Of a stretch of 64,000 nucleotides of DNA, positions 59,286 through 64,000 are shown in pieces (the first letter of the stretch is position 1; every line of letters starts with the position of its first letter). The DNA is from Myxocyprinus asiaticus (Eukaryota; Chordata; Actinopteri; Cypriniformes; Catostomidae): NCBI RefSeq assembly GCF_019703515.2, contig NC_059362.1, positions 45,723,826 through 45,787,825 on the forward strand. Direction: 5' to 3'. The position numbers were made by a program, and so were the translations under genes. The notes under the pieces are model-generated. The model worked only from the letters and a program-made list of their open reading frames with translations, ran no database searches and was not told the DNA's origin.

Positions 59286-60486
59286 CCTCATGAGACCCTC
59301 GTGTCCACATGCGTGGACGTTGTATTTTGACTTTTCTATACACAATGCATAATTATAATGAATAAAAACCGACTGAATACAGTTCACAAGACTCAAGACT
59401 GTCATTTAAGGGTTAAACTTATGCTGCACTGAGTCACGTGACACAACAGCATGCCATTGATTTCCGTGAAGCGCTCCTACGGACGCAGCGCCAACAAAAG
59501 TGCCTCTGGTAAGAAATCTCTTCAAGTTATTTTATTGAAACCTGTTTGGTTGTAAAGAAGAGAGTCTGTAGTTTCGTTTGATATGCTGCTTTAAACAATC
59601 CGTTCATTTTTCACGCATCTGCGCGCTGATAAACATGATGTCCACATACGTGTACACTGGCACCACATTTCCTCAAAAGCAGAATAAAACATGTTCAACT
59701 CTAACACATCTGTGGGTCATTTCACTTCATAATTTCATTATTTTGTTATCACTGTGCAGTACGGTTCTATTCATGAACATTAGTAAATGCATTCTTATAT
59801 TTATTGTGTATTATCACATTGAGAATAAATGAGTTCATACAAAAGCTGAAAAATGTGTCTTTCAGAAGCTTTATATGGAGTTAGGATGAAAACAAGGTGC
59901 ATTTCAAACTGTTCTGAGACCAGTGCAGACAGACAGCACACTGGAGGTTAAGTCATTCACTAAATAGGGAGAAGGGAGCATCCTATAGCTCTCTATGCAG
60001 TTAAGTGCATTCACTCCTAAAATCTGATCAAAAGTTCAGTTTCAGGCTGCAGATGATGTTTGGATCACTCAACATGTTTGACAGACATGTGACAATGATA
60101 ATCAGTACATAGATTCAGAATTTATAATGTATCATTTTATTTTAACATGATTGGCAGTGATTGGATGATGCTGGACATTACATTGAATTATAATTAATTA
60201 TGCTAATTTATGATGTAATGTCTGTAACGTCTCAAAAACATGAATAATCAACACTCCTGGAAACATAAGAAACTATTTGATGAAAAAAATCTGACTTCTT
60301 ATAGTTTACATCTTATAGCATAATGTCACAATGTAGTCTCGCTGTCCACATATGTGGACATTCATTTTTAGGAAAACTATTTGCTCTAGAAATTTTTAAT
60401 TTTGCATGTTTATTAGGTGCTACTAGTTACAAATCAAAAAGGGAAATGGAAAATGCACACAGCAGTCAAGCAGGGGTCTCAGGAGG
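59286..60486. mobile_element. 1.2-kb piggyBac-like MITE at TTAA target
   Basis: The left end CCTCATGAGACCC and right end GGGTCTCAGGAGG are 13-bp inverted repeats with one mismatch, flanked by TTAA at 59282-59285 and 60487-60490. Inside each end a second inverted pair occurs: GTGTCCACATGCGTGGAC at 59302 and CTGTCCACATATGTGGAC at 60343. No transposase is visible. The element differs in its ends from the other TTAA element at 18737-19575. Confidence 0.75.
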
Positions 60487-61044
60487 TTAAGATAAATAAG
60501 TTCAATGATATTTGAGTTATGAGCCCAAAACCTGACATTTCAAGTAATACTTAAGACAACTTGATATTTCTAGTAATGACAACTTTAGGGTTTACAGTGA
60601 CGCTTCAAGCTACTAATAAAGATTAGCTAGCAGTATACTTTTAAATATTTAACTAACAAACCTGGTCTCAGGCTACTATACCTGCATTGAATATATTCCA
60701 CTACAGTTACAGCTTAAATAATTGGTAATCAGATTACAGTTACATCCAAAAACTATTTTGATTACTTTGCATTTTATTTTTAGTCTATTGAGTTGTAAAA
60801 CATTTATTCATATAAGTAATGCGATCTGAGGAGCGTTTGAACAGCGGTGAAACACTTTCTTATGATGTGTTACATTTATACGTACAGACAGAGGGCGCTC
60901 TCACTCGGTTATTATGAGCGAACTCAGTGGTGGATATGACGTCATTGAGGAACTTTCTTTTGGGAGCTTAATAAAGAGAATCCACATACGATCATAAAAA
61001 GATGTGGTTGTGTTCACTCCGTGGGTTTTTTAAGTTTGGAGCTG

Positions 61045-61355
61045 CAGGGAGGGTAGAGTCACATGGGGTAACCTCCTCGTGGTCGCTATAATGTGGTTCG
61101 TTCTCATTGGGGAGCGTGGTGAGTTGTGCGTGGATGCCGTGGAGAATAGCATGCAGCCTCCACACGGGCTATGACTCCGGTAACGCGCTCAACAAGTCAC
61201 GTGATAAGATGCACGGATTGACGGTCTCAGACGCGGAGGCAACTGAGATTCGTCCTCCGCCACCCGGATCGAGGCTAGTCACTACGCCCCCATGAGGACT
61301 TAGAGCGCATTGGGAATTGGGCATTCCAAATTGGGGAGAGAAAAAAAAAAATAGT
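61045..61355 (+). mobile_element. tRNA-derived SINE, copy 8, 5'-truncated
   Basis: A sense copy starting GGGAGGGTAGAGTCACATGG, so the whole tRNA head is absent, as expected of incomplete reverse transcription. The body is otherwise close to consensus, and the tail is GGGCATTCCAAATTGGGGAG followed by an A-run. Confidence 0.93.
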
Positions 61356-61372
61356 AACCCTCCCAAATCAGG

Positions 61373-61712
61373 GTACGAGTCCTGAAGAGCATGCAAGTCG
61401 ACACGTGAGCCAAGTGTCATAGAAGTGCCACAAAACGACGTGGTTGTGTTTTTCATCTCACATTTGCTTTTTCTGACACTATGGGTTAGGTTTAGGTTTA
61501 AGGTTTAGGGTGGGGAGGTCGGTTTTGTTGATTTAAAACTCGATAGAGTTTTTTAGAGATATGAACCTCATCTGTTTGGGAGAACATTTAACTCGCTTTT
61601 AGCGCCACACAGTGGACATATAACCTCAGAACTGCCGCGATACTTGTAGGAAACCACGTAATGTCATTTTGCAAAAATGTCGCAACCGTCACGTTATTTT
61701 CATCAGGCTGGA
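61373..61712 (+). repeat. 350-bp dispersed repeat, copy B
   Basis: The direct-orientation copy of the family at 48068-48417, beginning GGGTACGAGTCCTGAAGAGC and ending ATTTTCATCAGGCTGGAAAC. It lies immediately after a SINE tail, with 17 bp between. Confidence 0.9.
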
Positions 61713-62199
61713 AACACCATTTATATAAGTAAAAAAAAAAGATTATATTATTTGGTAAAATTATTATAATATATTATTCATGGTACAAGCATTTATTAAA
61801 TTCTGTGTAGAGCCTCAAATGTATCTGTGAATCACTTTTTGAACTAGTTCATTTTAAATTAGGCCTCTGAACTAACCGAATCACTAAATTAAATCTTCAA
61901 AATACTTCATTTGAGAGAGATAGTGGACATTTTAGGAGAGCGGGTTTGATTATTACCTCAGTTTGCATGATGTGAAGATGTGTGCACAATACAATGTCAT
62001 ATGTATCATGAATCTTGAATATTCAGATTACTCATTTGACATACTGCTTTTTGCATACTGTGTGAAAGATGATGATTACAGAATTTCATTTATGGGTTAA
62101 TTGTCCCTTAAATTTTGAAGCATCACAACTTTTAGTTAGTTACTGCCCAACACTGGTATTGTTTTAGGAATAAGTGTAAGTTTTAAACTTTAGCTGTCA
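61713..62199. other. intergenic; nothing recognised
   Basis: AT-rich DNA with a weak MITE-like end (TTATGGGTTAATTGTCCCTT at 62090). No exons. Confidence 0.4.
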
Positions 62200-62650
62200 G
62201 CTCAATCATATGAGAAAGATCTCTTCAGTGTAAAAGTCTCTTCTGTTCGGCTCAGAAAAGGACGAGTCTTCACTGAGGCAGATATAATGAACTGAGCTGA
62301 TGTTCTTGCCTGCACAGTTTGACAGTTTCCTCTTCTTTCATTGGAGGGAGGAGGTTCAGTTTTAAACGTAAACAAAGTCAGGAGATGCAGTTCCCAAACT
62401 GCTCCCTGTGCACTTCAAAGGACAGCCCATATGTTTTCATGATTTGAGAGCCACGGACTCATTAATACAGTTGGCCTTCTGCAGCAATGTTTTGTTTTTG
62501 TTTTATCTAAAACGTTTTTGAGTGTGTCATTACAGGGGAGGATAATGTCATAAAATCTGTTCAGTCAACTCAAGTAGACATGTTCCCTGAGCTATTACGC
62601 ACTGAGCTGTAATGTTGTGGTGCAGATATTCATCACGTGTTTTTTTTTTC
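62200..62650. promoter_or_regulatory. candidate conserved non-coding block
   Basis: Non-repetitive and balanced composition (CACAGTTTGACAGTTTCCTC, CACTTCAAAGGACAGCCCAT, ACGGACTCATTAATACAGTT) just before the terminal minisatellite. No coding features. Regulatory role is inferred. Confidence 0.28.
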
Positions 62651-62867
62651 TTTCTAGCAGTATAATGTAAGTTGCAAAGTTTAAAGTTAGTTTTTTTGAA
62701 CGATTACATGAAAGTTGAACCCCATTTTGAACTTAAATATTAGACTACTCATATGAACTCAAGACTGGTAATTTGATACAAATATTTTCTTTGTCTTGTT
62801 GCGATGTGTTTGTACATATGATCCTGTGGCCACAGTGTCATTAAAAGATCGTTCATTAGGTTGGCTT

Positions 62868-64000
62868 GAAAAACATGTAGCTACATGCTAGCAGCATGTT
62901 AAAACATTCTAGAAACACCTAGCTCATGCTAAAACATGCTAGAAAGATGCTAGCAACACCTAGCTACACGTTAAAACATACTAGCAATGCCTAGTTATTT
63001 GCTAGAATGTGTTAGCAATATGCTAGCAATGCCTAGATATATGCTAAAACATGCTAGCTACATGCTAGCAGCACTGGTATATGCTAAAACATGCTAGCTA
63101 CATGCTAACAACACCTAGGATCATGCTAAAACATGCTAACTTCATGTTAGCAACACCTAGCTAAATGCTGGCAACACCTAGCTCATGCTATAAAGATGCT
63201 AGCAATATCTAGCTAAATGCTAAAACATAAGATCAACGCCTAGTTATATGTTAAAACATGTAAGTGACATGCTAGCAATGCTTAGCTACATGCTAAAACA
63301 TGCTAGCTATATGCTAGCAGCACATGCCAGCTACATGCTAACAACACCTAGCATCATGCTAAAACATACTAACTTAATGTTAGCAACACCTAGCTAAATG
63401 TTGGCAACCCCTAGCTACATGTTAAAACATGTTAGCAACACCTAGCTACATGCTAGCTACATGCTAAAACATGCTAGATACTTGCTAGATATATGCTAAC
63501 AACACTTAGAATCATGTTAAAACATGTTAACTTCATGCTAGCAACACCTAGCTAAATGCTGGCTACCCCTAGCTACATGTTAAAACATGCTAACAACACC
63601 TAGCAACATGCTAAAACATGCTAACAACATCTATCTTAGTGATAAAACATGCTTGCAAGACCTAGCAACATGTTAAAACATGTTAGAAATGCCTAATTAA
63701 ATGTTAAAACATGTTAGTAAAATGCTAAAACATGCCAGAAAGACATAGCTATGTGCTAAAACATGCTAACAACCCCTAGCAATGCCTAGCTAACAGCTAA
63801 AACATGCTAGCAAATCTTAGCTAAGTGCTAAAATATGCTAGCAACACCTAGCAACATGCTATCAACACCTGGCAACATGCTAAAACTTGCTCAGAATTCT
63901 TAGCTAAATGCAAAACATGCAAGTAACCTCTAGCAACATGCTAACAACACCTTATTTAGTGCTAAAACATGTTAGCAAAGCCTAGCTAAGTGTTAAAACA
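62868..64000 (+). repeat. ATGCTAAAACATGCTAGCAACACCTAGCTAC minisatellite, runs off window
   Basis: Over 1.1 kb of imperfect units of ~30 bp in which ATGCTAAAACATGCTAGCAA alternates with CACCTAGCTACATGCTAAAA. The units contain the palindromes TGCTAGCA and CTAG. Units vary by point changes and by loss of the CACCTAG part, and no higher-order period is obvious. The right end is beyond the window. Confidence 0.95.

Overview
The window looks like teleost nuclear DNA, probably from a cyprinid or other otophysan fish. The host call is inference. It rests on one vertebrate gene with spliceosomal introns, large amounts of microsatellite, many small non-autonomous DNA transposons, and eight copies of one tRNA-headed SINE. 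No bacterial, organellar or viral gene organisation is visible.

Only one protein-coding gene is firmly supported: the 3' half of dusp10 (MAP kinase phosphatase 5) on the + strand. Two coding exons (6456-6824 and 9594-9859) join in frame and encode the last ~211 residues, including the whole dual-specificity phosphatase domain with its HCQAGVSRS active-site loop. The 5' exons, which carry the MAPK-binding rhodanese-like domain, must lie left of position 1. A long 3' UTR probably follows the stop codon, ending either near 10573 or, more likely for the long isoform, near 13296.

Downstream of dusp10, about 50 kb holds no convincing gene. One short minus-strand ORF with a membrane segment (17217-17411) is the only other possible coding exon. 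The region is a gene desert filled with mobile-element debris: SINEs, palindromic MITEs with an AGGAATATTCCGGGTTCAA end, hAT-like and piggyBac-like (TTAA) MITEs, a Tc1/mariner remnant, a 471-bp miniature LTR element plus a solo LTR, large hairpin elements, and a family whose copies resemble a portable promoter. Microsatellite and minisatellite blocks lie at 4.2-5.6, 18.9-19.1, 30.1-31.1, 33.6-34.2, 50.4-51.5 and 62.9-64.0 kb.

Between the repeats are several blocks of mixed, non-repetitive composition (about 41.9, 45.5, 49.5, 52.8, 54.0, 58.2 and 62.4 kb). These are candidate conserved regulatory elements. That fits the known placement of dusp10 beside a large gene desert in vertebrates, but conservation cannot be tested here.

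The most unusual structures are: a ~1.94-kb element with inverted ends and an internal 79-bp minisatellite, whose core module recurs inside a second, unrelated element 3.5 kb away; a promoter-like dispersed repeat with paired ZNF143/THAP11-type motifs; and a perfect double-CRE palindrome. I found no clear evidence of a wholly new biological system.
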